Source: Nitrospirota bacterium
GTDB lineage: Bacteria > Nitrospirota > Thermodesulfovibrionia > UBA6902 > DSMQ01
Length of the DNA: 42,924 nt
Direction: 5' to 3'
NCBI GenBank assembly: GCA_016212185.1
Contig: JACRGX010000021.1
Location: forward strand, 1-42,924
Of the stretch, positions 30,597-38,520 are shown one piece after another (position 1 is the first letter of the stretch; each line of letters begins with the position of its first letter). Under the pieces are notes generated by a model that was not told the DNA's origin, searched no databases, and was given only the letters and a program-made list of their open reading frames with translations. The position numbers and the translations under genes are program-made.

Positions 30597-30715
30597 TAGG
30601 ATTCAAGCAGTCAAGGGGTCAAGGGTTCCAGTGATTGTTTTATATTTTACTTGAACCCTCGAATCTCGAAGCGAGTCTACGCAAAGAGTCACTCCGACCT
30701 TGAATCCGAGAACCC
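30597..30715. repeat. TCAAGG/CCTTGA word repeat in acsE-acsD spacer
   Basis: GGATTCAAGCAGTCAAGGGG and GTCAAGGGTTCCAG are answered by ACTTGAACCCTCGAATC and GACCTTGAATCC. A smaller perfect hairpin (CTCG around AATCTCGAAGCGAG) lies inside. The family is the same as at 9857-9953. Confidence 0.55.
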
Positions 30716-30721
30716 TATCTT

Positions 30722-31510
30722 TTACATTTCCAGATACGAGTGCGCATAAAGCGTCTTGCCGAGGAATACATCGGTTGTCTTCAATGTATCCATAAGCTCT
30801 TTATCAAGAGGATTCATGATCGCCGCCGTAAGCCCCTCATACATTAATAATGTCAGATATACCCGGTCAATCAGCCCTCTCATCTGTTTTGGAACGCCGT
30901 TTGAGATATTGCTGAGTCCTACCACAGTCTTCATCGGAGGGTCGTTTAATTCCTGAAACATCTTTATCGCCTTGATGGAATGCATTGCCTGATCCTGCGT
31001 AGTGCAGACCTGCAAGATGAGCGGGTCCAGAAAGATGTCTTCAAGCGGCACTCCATACTCTGCCGCTCTGCCCATAATATCAGCGGCTATTGCGCATCTC
31101 TCTTCCGCATCCGCAGGAAGTCCGCCTTTGCCTACGGTAAGCGCAATTATCTGCGCATTATGTTTTGCCGCAAGTTCAAGTATTACAAATCGTTCAGGGT
31201 CGTTTGATGTGGAATTGATAAGCGCCCTGCCCCACTTATTATTGTGGGCTTTAAGTCCGGCTTCAAGCGCTGATGCGTTTGTGGTGTCAAGGCACAGCGG
31301 GGCATGTACCTTTTCCTGAATGCTCTCAACCATCCACTTCATTAAATCTTCACCCTTTTCCTCGGCCGGACCGATGTTGACGTCAATGAAATGCGCGCCT
31401 GCCTTCCACTGTGCATCCGCAAGTTCCTGAATAGGCTTCGGGTCGCGGGCATTCATCGCTTCCCTGACTTTTTTAGCAATAACACTGATTTTTTCGCCGA
31501 TAATAATCAT
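30722..31510 (-). CDS. acsE: methyltetrahydrofolate:corrinoid/iron-sulfur protein methyltransferase
   Basis: The 262-residue pterin-binding TIM-barrel protein transfers the methyl group of 5-methyl-THF to the corrinoid protein. The N-terminus I-I-I-G-E-K-I-S-V, the motif F-I-D-V-N-I-G-P near 41, P-L-C-L-D-T-T-N near 78, I-F-L-D-P-L-I near 160 and V-G-L-S-N-I-S-N-G are family signatures, including the Asp/Asn residues that hold the pterin. Length is normal. AAGGAG precedes the ATG. It is the first catalytic gene after cooC in the operon. Confidence 0.95.
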   Translation of the reverse strand: MIIIGEKISVIAKKVREAMNARDPKPIQELADAQWKAGAHFIDVNIGPAEEKGEDLMKWMVESIQEKVHAPLCLDTTNASALEAGLKAHNNKWGRALINSTSNDPERFVILELAAKHNAQIIALTVGKGGLPADAEERCAIAADIMGRAAEYGVPLEDIFLDPLILQVCTTQDQAMHSIKAIKMFQELNDPPMKTVVGLSNISNGVPKQMRGLIDRVYLTLLMYEGLTAAIMNPLDKELMDTLKTTDVFLGKTLYAHSYLEM

Positions 31511-31664
31511 AACCGTTGTCTCCTTTGAGAAATTAATCAGGTTTAAATTGCAGACAACATTGCGTCTGTTCGGAAAAACCTGCCTTTAGAGGAAAGTTTT
31601 TAATAATATCACAGAAGATTTTTTCAGTAAAGAGTACTTATGGCGAGATAAGAATTTTAAATAG

Positions 31665-32432
31665 TTAAGGGATGCCCAGCAAATCCAAAATGTTAAATAT
31701 TGATACAACAACGGCTGAATCAGCCGGAAGTTCAAAAACCGGCATTCCACGCATGTCAAACTTAAATACAGCCTCGTCCTGAGGCACAAGCCCTACCGTT
31801 TTAAGTCCTGATTTTTCAGCTATCTGTTTAAGTTCTTCTCCCTCTTTGCCTGCAACCCTGTTTATCACAAGCATGCGGCTGTCAACATCAAGCTGTAATT
31901 CGTCAACAAGGTTATTTATCCTTATTGCAGTCTGAATGCCCTTAACAGTAGGGTCGCTTACTACTATCAGAAGATTAACCCTGTGTGTAGTCCTCCTGCT
32001 CAGATGCTCCATTCCAGCCTCATTGTCAATTACTACATATGGATATTTTTCCGAAAGTTTGTCAGTGTATTTGCGTATTATATTGTTTGCGGCGCAGTAG
32101 CATCCGGGTCCTTCAGGCCTTCCCATGACAAGCAGGTCAAATTTCTTTGATTCAATGATGGACTGCTGAACTTGATAGTCAAAAAGCTGTTCCATGCTCA
32201 TGCCCCCGGGACGCTCGGCCCCGCTTCGGACTACAGCAAGCGACTCTTCGCGCAGTTTTCCGATTGTCGCATGAACAGGAACGCCGAGCGCCTCATTCAG
32301 GCAGGAGTTGCTGTCAGCGTCAACAGCCAAAACAGGCTTGTGTTTTTTTTCCGCGAGGTAACGGACTATCAGGGCGGCGATTGTCGTCTTGCCAGTGCCG
32401 CCCTTGCCCGCAAGAGCTATTACGTATGCCAT
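31665..32432 (-). CDS. cooC: CooC-type nickel insertion ATPase for CODH
   Basis: The 255-residue deviant-Walker P-loop ATPase has G-K-G-G-T-G-K-T-T at 9-17 and a C111-Y-C113 pair in G-P-G-C-Y-C-A-A-N-N. In CooC dimers these cysteines bind Ni or Zn for delivery to the CODH C-cluster. The following V-I-D-N-E-A-G-M-E-H-L-S-R-R-T is also characteristic. It heads the acs operon, 154 bp before acsE. No ribosome site is evident at the ATG; the leader is AT-rich. Confidence 0.93.
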   Translation of the reverse strand: MAYVIALAGKGGTGKTTIAALIVRYLAEKKHKPVLAVDADSNSCLNEALGVPVHATIGKLREESLAVVRSGAERPGGMSMEQLFDYQVQQSIIESKKFDLLVMGRPEGPGCYCAANNIIRKYTDKLSEKYPYVVIDNEAGMEHLSRRTTHRVNLLIVVSDPTVKGIQTAIRINNLVDELQLDVDSRMLVINRVAGKEGEELKQIAEKSGLKTVGLVPQDEAVFKFDMRGMPVFELPADSAVVVSIFNILDLLGIP

Positions 32433-32479
32433 ATTAGTAGTGTTAGGTAAATCTTGTGTATATATTGATTGTTCATCTT

Positions 32480-32508
32480 ATTATAATTTTAGTTTTTTAA
32501 CCACATAA
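32480..32508 (-). promoter_or_regulatory. possible promoter of the cooC-acs operon
   Basis: On the minus strand a perfect TATAAT (32485-32480) lies 17 bp downstream of TTATGT (32508-32503), a poor -35 box. It is about 48 bases before the cooC ATG and just after the palindromic repeat at 32511-32583, which could separate this operon from thyX. The weak -35 may imply an activator. Confidence 0.35.
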
Positions 32509-32510
32509 AC

Positions 32511-32583
32511 GTCATTCCGGCTTGTCCGGAATCTTTTCTTAAATAAAAGTAATAAAGAGGGATTCCCGACAAGCGGGAATGAC
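32511..32583. repeat. GTCATTCC...GGAATGAC palindromic repeat upstream of cooC
   Basis: The 73-bp unit begins GTCATTCCGGCTTGTCCGGA and ends with CCCGACAAGCGGGAATGAC. Both halves are hairpins and the ends are inverted. It sits between thyX (stop 32601) and the cooC promoter region and may end the housekeeping transcript. Confidence 0.75.
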
Positions 32584-32600
32584 AACTACTTAATATCTGA

Positions 32601-33359
32601 TCATTTTTTAATCCCGTATTTGTGCCTTACTTCCTCTATCTTCCCGCATGAATATTCGCCCTCGGGGCATGCGGTGTAAAGGCATCCGGGTCCTGCTTTA
32701 TGAAACAGGGTTGGTGCAGCGTTTTTTACAAGCTTAAGCATTTCTTCTGCCATATGTCTTATCTCCCACTGCGCGCGATTACAGCACCTCTGCCTGAAAA
32801 AATGGAGCAGTTCTCTGGCATTCATCGTGACCATAATTTTTGTCTCTGCGGCATTGGGGAGGACAAATCTTGCATCCTGATTGGCTGACTCGCCTTTAAC
32901 GCCATGTTTATTCAGCCGCTCAACAAGAAAGTCATAGACATTCTGCGCCTCAATCATAAAATTCTCAAAGGCCCTTTTTGCCTCGCTGTCTTCTTTTATT
33001 GAAGTTGGAATCACATAATCAAAATCCTGTGTTCTGTGTTCTATATTCTGTGCTCTGCTTTCCGACACATACCTCTGCGACTGCTGTGAGTATGACGCAA
33101 GCCTGTGCCTCACAAGCTGGTGCGAGCAGGCCCTTGAAATCCCTTCTATCGCAAACGTAAAGGATGCATGCTCAATAGGACTCATATGCCCCATCTTCAC
33201 AAGTCTTTCAACAAATGCCTTCTGGTCTTTTGCCTCAATCTTGCCCTTCAGCGATTCAACGTCAGACGGGCTGTAGCAGAGCTTTGCAGCCATTGCAACA
33301 GTCTCCTCTGGGTTCGGCGTATAACGCAGAAGGATTACTTTAAGTTTTGACTCAGGCAT
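32601..33359 (-). CDS. thyX: flavin-dependent thymidylate synthase
   Basis: The 252-residue protein makes dTMP from dUMP with methylene-THF and FADH2. The signature R84-H-R-L-A-S-Y-S-Q-Q-S-Q-R is a clear ThyX motif, preceded by the A-S-F-T-F-A-I-E-G-I-S-R-A-C-S-H-Q segment. After R-Y-V-S-E, residues 101-112 (S-R-A-Q-N-I-E-H-R-T-Q-D) look like a foreign insert from a dispersed repeat, after which the family pattern resumes at F-D-Y-V-I-P. The C-terminal C-P-E-G-E-Y-S-C-G is less usual. AAGGA precedes the ATG. Confidence 0.93.
   Translation of the reverse strand: MPESKLKVILLRYTPNPEETVAMAAKLCYSPSDVESLKGKIEAKDQKAFVERLVKMGHMSPIEHASFTFAIEGISRACSHQLVRHRLASYSQQSQRYVSESRAQNIEHRTQDFDYVIPTSIKEDSEAKRAFENFMIEAQNVYDFLVERLNKHGVKGESANQDARFVLPNAAETKIMVTMNARELLHFFRQRCCNRAQWEIRHMAEEMLKLVKNAAPTLFHKAGPGCLYTACPEGEYSCGKIEEVRHKYGIKK
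33024..33059. repeat. dispersed ACAGA-type repeat in frame within thyX
   Basis: The plus strand reads CCTGTGTTCTGTGTTCTATA and continues with TTCTGTGCTCTG, nearly matching the minus strand of 1757-1795. It keeps the thyX frame open and adds 12 codons in the loop after the FAD/dUMP motif. Confidence 0.55.
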
Positions 33360-33377
33360 TATGGAGTCCTTTTTCCT

Positions 33378-34178
33378 TTATTTAAAACTATGTTCCTCAG
33401 AGGGGAAGGTCCCCTTTTCTACTTCTTCTTTATATGACGCAACTGCCCTTAACGCATCCGCCTTTAAATTTGCATACTGCTTTACAAACTTAGGCGTGAA
33501 TCTTTCAAACAGCCCTATCACATCATGAAGCACAAGCACCTGCCCGTCGCAATGGGGACCTGCACCGATTCCTATGGTAGGGATTGAAAGCTCCTCTGTG
33601 ATTATCTTTGCAAGTCCGGCGGGGATTGCCTCAAGCAGTATGGAAAACGCGCCTGCATCCTCAACAATATGCGCTTCCTCAAGCAGCCTCTTAGCTGACT
33701 CTTTAGTCTTTCCCTGAACCTTGTATCCGCCCATCCTGTGAATTGACTGCGGCGTAAGGCCTATGTGCGCCATCACGGGAATGTCTGCCCTTGTCATTGC
33801 CTTGATATGCTCTGTAACCTCTGCCCCGCCTTCAAGTTTTACTGCGGCGGCTCCGCCCTCCTTTAGAAATCTTCCGGCGTTCCTTACGGCTTCTTCAAGG
33901 CCTGCCTGATAAGACATAAAAGGCATATCGCCTATGACCATTGCATTTTTTACCGCGCGTGTCACCATTTTTGTATGGTAAATCATTTCATCCATTGTCA
34001 CGGGGAGCGTATTTTCATGCCCCTGTACCACCATTCCAAGCGAATCACCGACAAGTATCACATCAATCCCAGCCTCATCCACTATCTGCGCAAAAGGATA
34101 ATCATAGGCGGTAAGCATGCTGATTTTCTTACGCTCCGGCTTCTTCTTTAAAAAATCATGTAGTGTAAATTTAGGCAT
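33378..34178 (-). CDS. panB: 3-methyl-2-oxobutanoate (ketopantoate) hydroxymethyltransferase
   Basis: The 266-residue TIM-barrel enzyme transfers a hydroxymethyl group from methylene-THF to alpha-ketoisovalerate in pantothenate synthesis. The signature [16 protein letters not shown] near 42, the metal-site Asp residues in [14 protein letters not shown] near 114, and [10 protein letters not shown] are all present. Length is typical. No strong ribosome site precedes the ATG. It stands upstream of thyX, both using methylene-THF. Confidence 0.95.
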   Translation of the reverse strand: MPKFTLHDFLKKKPERKKISMLTAYDYPFAQIVDEAGIDVILVGDSLGMVVQGHENTLPVTMDEMIYHTKMVTRAVKNAMVIGDMPFMSYQAGLEEAVRNAGRFLKEGGAAAVKLEGGAEVTEHIKAMTRADIPVMAHIGLTPQSIHRMGGYKVQGKTKESAKRLLEEAHIVEDAGAFSILLEAIPAGLAKIITEELSIPTIGIGAGPHCDGQVLVLHDVIGLFERFTPKFVKQYANLKADALRAVASYKEEVEKGTFPSEEHSFK

Positions 34179-34193
34179 AAAATTTTAAATATT

Positions 34194-34358
34194 AGGGATA
34201 TATACGGATGTCAGAAAAAATTTTAGAGCAACACAATTGCCCGTCATGTTGCCTCTAATGTTTAGTCCTCCAGTGATAAAACCATAAATTTTTGTAACAT
34301 GACATCTTATAATCTCTGTTGCGTTCTAAAAGTTTTGAGGGCATTCATATATATCCCT
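34194..34358. mobile_element. MITE-like element, copy A
   Basis: The element is about 165 bp. Its ends are inverted (AGGGATATATACGGATG on the left; CATTCATATATATCCCT on the right), followed inward by GAGCAAC and GTTGCGTTC, and by an inner pair GTCATGTTGC and AACATGAC. The plan is the same as copies at 34967-35121 and 36308-36461, with more divergence. It contains no ORF and occupies the panB-slyD spacer. Confidence 0.65.
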
Positions 34359-34397
34359 GCATACAATAAATTATGTATGACAGTTTTGTTTTTGCTT

Positions 34398-34826
34398 TTA
34401 CGCGGATATCTCTACAATTTCCAGGTCAAAGACAAGGTCTCTCCCTGCGAGAGGGTGATTTGCATCCATTGTATAGCCGCCCTCCGTAACGCCTGTCACC
34501 GTTGCGACAAATGACTTTCCATCAGGCCTGTTCAACTGAATCTGCTGACCGAGCTGGGGCTCAAAACCCTCAGGGCACTTGTCCTTGGGAAATTCAAAAA
34601 CCATCCTTTCATTGCGAGGGCCATAAGCCAGATCAACAGGGATATTGATTGTTTTCTTCTCTCCGGCGGACATCCCAATTACTCCGCCTTCAAATCCCGG
34701 AATCATCCTTCCGTCTCCTAATGTGAATTCAAGCGGGGCAGCGCCCGCAGATGAATCAACAACTTCTCCGTCATTAATTTTTAAAGTATAATGCACTTTA
34801 ACTTTATCTCCGTTTTTAGCCTGCAT
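34398..34826 (-). CDS. SlyD-type FKBP peptidyl-prolyl cis-trans isomerase
   Basis: The 142-residue protein has the FKBP core (V-K-V-H-Y-T-L at the start; G-R-M-I-P-G-F-E-G-G-V-I-G-M-S-A-G-E-K) interrupted by an insert-in-flap chaperone domain (about 70-125), as in SlyD. The terminal H-P-L-A-G-R-D-L-V-F-D-L-E-I closes the fold. It assists folding of proline-limited proteins, and SlyD homologues also aid nickel enzymes; the His-rich metal tail of E. coli SlyD is absent. I place the start at 34826 after AAGGAG; an in-frame start at 34904 lies in repeat-like sequence. Confidence 0.9.
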   Translation of the reverse strand: MQAKNGDKVKVHYTLKINDGEVVDSSAGAAPLEFTLGDGRMIPGFEGGVIGMSAGEKKTINIPVDLAYGPRNERMVFEFPKDKCPEGFEPQLGQQIQLNRPDGKSFVATVTGVTEGGYTMDANHPLAGRDLVFDLEIVEISA

Positions 34827-34966
34827 TTTGTCTCCTTTTTGATTCAAGTAATAGGTGTCAGTATAACATAAAAACCCATCTAATTTTTCACTCTGACACT
34901 TCATTTAAGCCGGCTGGCATGAATGCCTTTAATTTCAAATTCCAAAATCCAAATGCCAAATAGAAT

Positions 34967-35121
34967 AAAGGCATATGTGCCTGAAAAACTTTAAGGGCAA
35001 CACCTAAACGTCATGCTGCCTTTTATCAAATAGTTTAAGAGCAAATACTCAAAACTTTTTGTAGCATGACAGATAATAATCATTGTTGCTTTCTTAAAGT
35101 TTTGAGGGCATGTATGCCTTT
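34967..35121. mobile_element. MITE-like element, copy B
   Basis: The element is 155 bp with terminal inverted repeats of about 35 bp: AAAGGCATATGTGCCTGAAA on the left, and on the right the complement-like string ending GGGCATGTATGCCTTT. The inner pair is GTCATGCTGCC and TAGCATGAC. The right end with its flank (ATGCCTTTAATTTCAAAT) is repeated at 34923-34940, as if a second end had been left behind. It shares long identical runs with copy C, for example CTCAAAACTTTTTG. Confidence 0.8.
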
Positions 35122-35144
35122 AATTTCAAATGCCAACGCAATGC

Positions 35145-35993
35145 TTACTGCACCACTCTAATCTGCGACTGCTTATCCATGATTATCTCGGCGCGTCCTT
35201 CATAGCTCTTAATCTTCCCGCTCACATCAATGGTCTTTCCTCTGTAGTAATCCGCAGGGTCGGAATGGAATTTCTTTTTATCGTGCTCAAATATAACTGC
35301 CGTAAAATTATCAGAGGTGTGAAAATCATTTTTACTGTTAAAAAAAACTGCCCTGCCGCTGTCATAAGATTTTGAAACAAAAAACCTCACAGTCCTGTGC
35401 CTGCCGATGTTTTTCAGGGCCTCTTCAGGACATATGGTTCTGACCTCGCCGCAGGTTTTAGCAAAGGACTTATTCCTTTCAACTTCCCTTTCCCATTGCA
35501 CCTGCTTTTCCCTGTCCCATAAGCCGAGATTGTTTTCCCTTGCATGTCTTTCATACACCTTAAAATCTTCCATGTATTGAAACGGATATTTTGTATAGAC
35601 AAAACCATAGCCTTGCCTGATAATCTCGGCATTCACAAAAAAATCCTCCAGCCACGCATATCGGAGCAGTCTTCCGTACTTATCAATGTCCTGAGTCCTG
35701 TCCCTCTCTTGTTTCAAACAGACCTTCCTGCCGAGAATTAATTCCCTTAATTTCTTGCCTGCCTCTGTCCCAAACCACTGGATATCTTTGCGAGGGTCAA
35801 CTGTCTCCGGCGTATCCACGCCGATAAGCCTTACCTTGACTCCTTTTGAATATTCAAAGGTATCGCCGTCAATCACCTTTGTGACTGTCTGATAATCGCA
35901 CTGCTCCGGGTTATTTCCGCCTGCGGAAGAAGCACATAGGGATTCCGTAAAGATAAAAAGGGATAAAATGAAAACTGCGATATGCTTAATCAT
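35145..35993 (-). CDS. exported thermonuclease-like (SNase) nuclease with OB-fold C-terminus
   Basis: The 282-residue protein has a signal peptide (I-K-H-I-A-V-F-I-L-S-L-F-I-F-T-E-S-L-C-A) and a staphylococcal-nuclease domain (about 35-170). That domain shows V-I-D-G-D-T-F, V-R-L-I-G-V-D-T-P-E-T (metal Asp and catalytic Arg/Glu), K-Y-G-R-L-L-R-Y-A-W and N-L-G-L-W. A second OB-like domain follows, ending G-K-I-K-S-Y-E-G-R-A-E-I-I-M. It should cleave DNA or RNA outside the cytoplasm with Ca2+. I choose the ATG at 35993; a GTG at 36011 lies in the GTGTCAAA word repeat. Neither has a strong ribosome site. Confidence 0.87.
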   Translation of the reverse strand: MIKHIAVFILSLFIFTESLCASSAGGNNPEQCDYQTVTKVIDGDTFEYSKGVKVRLIGVDTPETVDPRKDIQWFGTEAGKKLRELILGRKVCLKQERDRTQDIDKYGRLLRYAWLEDFFVNAEIIRQGYGFVYTKYPFQYMEDFKVYERHARENNLGLWDREKQVQWEREVERNKSFAKTCGEVRTICPEEALKNIGRHRTVRFFVSKSYDSGRAVFFNSKNDFHTSDNFTAVIFEHDKKKFHSDPADYYRGKTIDVSGKIKSYEGRAEIIMDKQSQIRVVQ

Positions 35994-36032
35994 ACTCTGA
36001 CACTTTGACACTTTGATACTCTGACACTGTTT

Positions 36033-36254
36033 TTACCGGCATGTACTGCATGACGACGAACTGCACGTGCCGCAGTTTGACCCTGAGGAACCAACCTTCT
36101 TTTCCACGCCGCCCATGCCGAATACTGAAAACTTCTTCTTAACATTTTTTGAACTGCACTTGGGGCATAAAATCTCAATAGTTTTATTTGCATTGGAGAC
36201 GAGCTTTTCAAACTCTTCTTTACATTCCTGACAGTGATATTCAAAAATCGGCAT
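36033..36254 (-). CDS. FmdB-type zinc-ribbon regulatory protein
   Basis: The 73-residue protein starts M-P-I-F-E-Y-H-C-Q-E-C and continues I-L-C-P-K-C-S-S, the two CxxC knuckles of the FmdB/CxxC_CxxC_SSSS family. The tail is Ser/Cys-rich (S-G-S-N-C-G-T-C-S-S-S-S-C-S-T-C). FmdB-like proteins are small putative regulators with no settled role. A short GTGTCAGAGTATCAAAGTGT word repeat separates it from the nuclease gene. Confidence 0.88.
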   Translation of the reverse strand: MPIFEYHCQECKEEFEKLVSNANKTIEILCPKCSSKNVKKKFSVFGMGGVEKKVGSSGSNCGTCSSSSCSTCR

Positions 36255-36307
36255 TGCAGTTCCTCTCTATTGTCACCGGAATGACAAACAAAAAACTACT
36301 CAACTAC

Positions 36308-36461
36308 AAAGGCATGTGTGTCCGAAAAAGCTGTAGTGCAACACCTAAATGTCATGTTGCCATTTATAAACAGTTCAAAAGCAAATGCTCAAAACTTTTT
36401 GCAGCATGACAGACAACAATCATTGTTGCTTTCTAAAGATTTTGAGGGCATATATGCCTTT
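36308..36461. mobile_element. MITE-like element, copy C
   Basis: The element is 154 bp with inverted ends (AAAGGCATGTGTGTCCGAAA on the left, GGGCATATATGCCTTT on the right) and an inner pair GTCATGTTGCC and GCAGCATGAC. It is collinear with copy B over its whole length with scattered substitutions. It lies between the transaldolase and fmdB-like genes. Confidence 0.8.
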
Positions 36462-36475
36462 GCTGGAGAGTCCTT

Positions 36476-37120
36476 TTACTTCGGCACCTTTTCCCAGTCT
36501 TTTAAAAATTTCTCAATCCCTATGTCGGTCAGCGGATGTTTGGCAAGCTGTTCAATAACGGAAAAAGGTATTGTCGCAATATGAGCGCCCATCCTTGCGG
36601 CGTCAACGACGTGAAGCGGATTCCGTATGCTTGCGACAATCACTTCAGTGCGAAAATCATAGTTATCGTAAATCTCAAGGATCTGGCTTACAAGTTCCAT
36701 GCCGTAATGGCTTATATCATCAAGCCTTCCCACAAAAGGACTTACATAGGTCGCCCCTGCCTTTGCCGCAAGCAAAGCCTGCGATGGAGAAAATAAGAGG
36801 GTGACATTGGTTTTAATGCCAATGCTTGACAGCGCTTTAGTAGCCTTCAGTCCATCTTTTGTCATAGGAATTTTTACAACGATATTCTGATGAATCATGG
36901 ATAATTCTTTTGCCTCTGCAATCATCTTTTCCGCCTCAAGGCTCACCGCCTCAGCGCTCACAGGACCATTAACTATACCGCAGATCTCCTTTAGTAATTC
37001 CAAGGGTTTTCTGTTTTCTTTGGAAATAAGCGATGGATTTGTTGTAACGCCGTCAATAACTCCAAGCGTGTATGCCTCTTTGATTTCTTTGACATTAGCC
37101 GTATCAATAAAAAATTTCAT
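36476..37120 (-). CDS. tal: transaldolase, TalC/FSA type
   Basis: The 214-residue protein is the short transaldolase form. It has M-K-F-F-I-D-T-A-N at the start, G-V-T-T-N-P-S near 24, the Schiff-base lysine K83 in [14 protein letters not shown] near 110, and [11 protein letters not shown]. It transfers dihydroxyacetone units in the pentose phosphate pathway; some members cleave fructose 6-phosphate. Length fits. There is no oddity apart from the MITE after its stop codon. Confidence 0.93.
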   Translation of the reverse strand: MKFFIDTANVKEIKEAYTLGVIDGVTTNPSLISKENRKPLELLKEICGIVNGPVSAEAVSLEAEKMIAEAKELSMIHQNIVVKIPMTKDGLKATKALSSIGIKTNVTLLFSPSQALLAAKAGATYVSPFVGRLDDISHYGMELVSQILEIYDNYDFRTEVIVASIRNPLHVVDAARMGAHIATIPFSVIEQLAKHPLTDIGIEKFLKDWEKVPK

Positions 37121-37156
37121 AATTCAATCTCCTTTGTTTTTTTATAGTAGGTATTT

Positions 37157-38041
37157 TCAGTCAAGTACCTTCATGCTTATATCAACCGCAGGGGCTGAAT
37201 GGGTGACTGTGCCTGAAGAAATCATGTCAACGCCGGTCTCAGCTATCTGCCTGACATTTTGCAAAGTCACACTGCCGGATGCCTCAATGAGTATGCTGGG
37301 ATTTTGCCGGCGAATTACTTTTACGGCATTTTTCATCTCTTTGACTGGCATGTTGTCAAGCATAATTATATCCGCGCCTGCGGACAACGCCTGCTTTACT
37401 TCTTTGATGTTTTTTGCCTCCACTTCAATTTTCATAATGTGATGCGTTTTGGACCGCGCAAGCCGCACAGCTTTTGTAATCCCGCCGGCTGCGGCAATGT
37501 GGTTGTCCTTTATCAGCACACCGTCAAAAAGACCGAATCTGTGATTGTGGCCGCCGCCCGCCCGGACCGCATATTTTTCAAAAAATCTGAGATTGGGAGC
37601 AGTCTTCCTGGTATCGGTGATTTTAACGTGGAGCCCTTTCACACATTCAACAAATTTGTGTGTAAGGGTTGCTATGCCCGAAAGACGCTGAAGCAGATTA
37701 AGCGCAGTCCTTTCAGCCTTCAGTAAGTCGGCCGTACTGCCGCTGACCCGTGCAATAACATCTCCTTTTTTTACTCTTCTGCCGTCTTTTTTGTCAGCAT
37801 TAAATTTTATCCCGGCATCCAGCAGGCTGAAAACCCTCCCGGCAAAAGAAATGCCTGCAAGGATAAATTCATCTTTAGCAATCAGCACTGCCTTTGATTT
37901 ATGGCCCGGGGGTATAACGGCAGACGTTGTTACATCGCAATGACCTATATCCTCTGAAAGGGCATTCATCAAGATTAAATCAAGGTTGAAGCCTGCCTGC
38001 CGGACAGGCAGGGATGAAGGTTGAAGGATGAAATTTTTCAT
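37157..38041 (-). CDS. nadC: nicotinate-nucleotide pyrophosphorylase (quinolinate phosphoribosyltransferase)
   Basis: The 294-residue enzyme turns quinolinate and PRPP into nicotinate mononucleotide for NAD synthesis. Family motifs are E-D-I-G-H-C-D-V-T-T near 30, R-T-A-L-N-L-L-Q-R-L-S-G-I-A-T, D-T-R-K-T-A-P-N-L-R, G-G-G-H-N-H-R-F-G-L-F-D and I-K-D-N-H. The start at 38041 overlaps the upstream stop by ATGA, implying coupled translation. The N-terminus contains S-L-P-V-R-Q-A-G (residues 10-17), which comes from a palindromic repeat and is not part of the family. Confidence 0.94.
   Translation of the reverse strand: MKNFILQPSSLPVRQAGFNLDLILMNALSEDIGHCDVTTSAVIPPGHKSKAVLIAKDEFILAGISFAGRVFSLLDAGIKFNADKKDGRRVKKGDVIARVSGSTADLLKAERTALNLLQRLSGIATLTHKFVECVKGLHVKITDTRKTAPNLRFFEKYAVRAGGGHNHRFGLFDGVLIKDNHIAAAGGITKAVRLARSKTHHIMKIEVEAKNIKEVKQALSAGADIIMLDNMPVKEMKNAVKVIRRQNPSILIEASGSVTLQNVRQIAETGVDMISSGTVTHSAPAVDISMKVLD
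37991..38014. repeat. CCTGCCTG/CAGGCAGG palindrome in frame within nadC
   Basis: Perfect 8-bp arms CCTGCCTG (37992-37999) and CAGGCAGG (38005-38012) over a CCGGA loop encode L-P-V-R-Q-A-G on the minus strand, a peptide pattern known from repeat-derived coding inserts. A similar CTTGCCTGT/ACAGGCAGG hairpin lies in the 3' end of the rhodanese gene at about 5129-5150. Confidence 0.6.
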
Positions 38042-38520
38042 TTATTTCTGAGCAGATTAACTAACCCCAGCACTCCACCGACAACAGCGCCGAATGCAAG
38101 GGCTGAACGCCAGTCAAGAAGCGTGTTGACATTCCCCTTAACAGTATTTGCAACCATTATCAGGGATGATGCGCTTCCTGCCTTTATTTCCTTTGAAATC
38201 ATCACGCCGACTGCGCTTTTGTCAATGCTGATTTTTTCCTTTGCCACGGCTAAAGGTGTAAGAGAAAAATTCAATGACGCGTTTTCGGCTATAGTCATTC
38301 CGCTGACGCTCTGATTTATATTTAATTCATTGCCCCTTAAGATAAACGCCGCGCCCTGTGTTACATCAATCTTCTCGCCGTCAATTGTAAATGCGCCGAC
38401 CTGCTGAAGCTCAACGTGCCCGCCTTCAACAGACTTTACAGAACACTGGTTCACATTAATAAACTCGCCTTCCACCATCTGGGCATCGCCTGATTTTACC
38501 TCTAAAACTTTCTTACCCAT
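38038..38520 (-). CDS. beta-repeat protein with C-terminal membrane anchor, unknown function
   Basis: I do not recognise a family. The 160-residue product consists of short alternating strands (V-E-G-E-F-I-N-V-N-Q-C-S-V-K-S-V; A-F-I-L-R-G-N-E-L-N-I-N-Q-S) that suggest a beta-helix like bactofilins. A C-terminal hydrophobic segment follows (A-L-A-F-G-A-V-V-G-G-V-L-G-L-V-N-L-L) and then R-N-K. It overlaps the 3' end of valS and the 5' end of nadC, so the three are translated together. The ATG at 38520 is best placed after GGAGG; 38523 is also possible. Confidence 0.7.
   Translation of the reverse strand: MGKKVLEVKSGDAQMVEGEFINVNQCSVKSVEGGHVELQQVGAFTIDGEKIDVTQGAAFILRGNELNINQSVSGMTIAENASLNFSLTPLAVAKEKISIDKSAVGVMISKEIKAGSASSLIMVANTVKGNVNTLLDWRSALAFGAVVGGVLGLVNLLRNK

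Noticed and set aside
32433-32600. Riboswitch or T-box upstream of cooC or in the valS leader
   Set aside because: The leaders are short or filled by the palindromic repeat, and no T-box, specifier loop or known aptamer pattern was seen.
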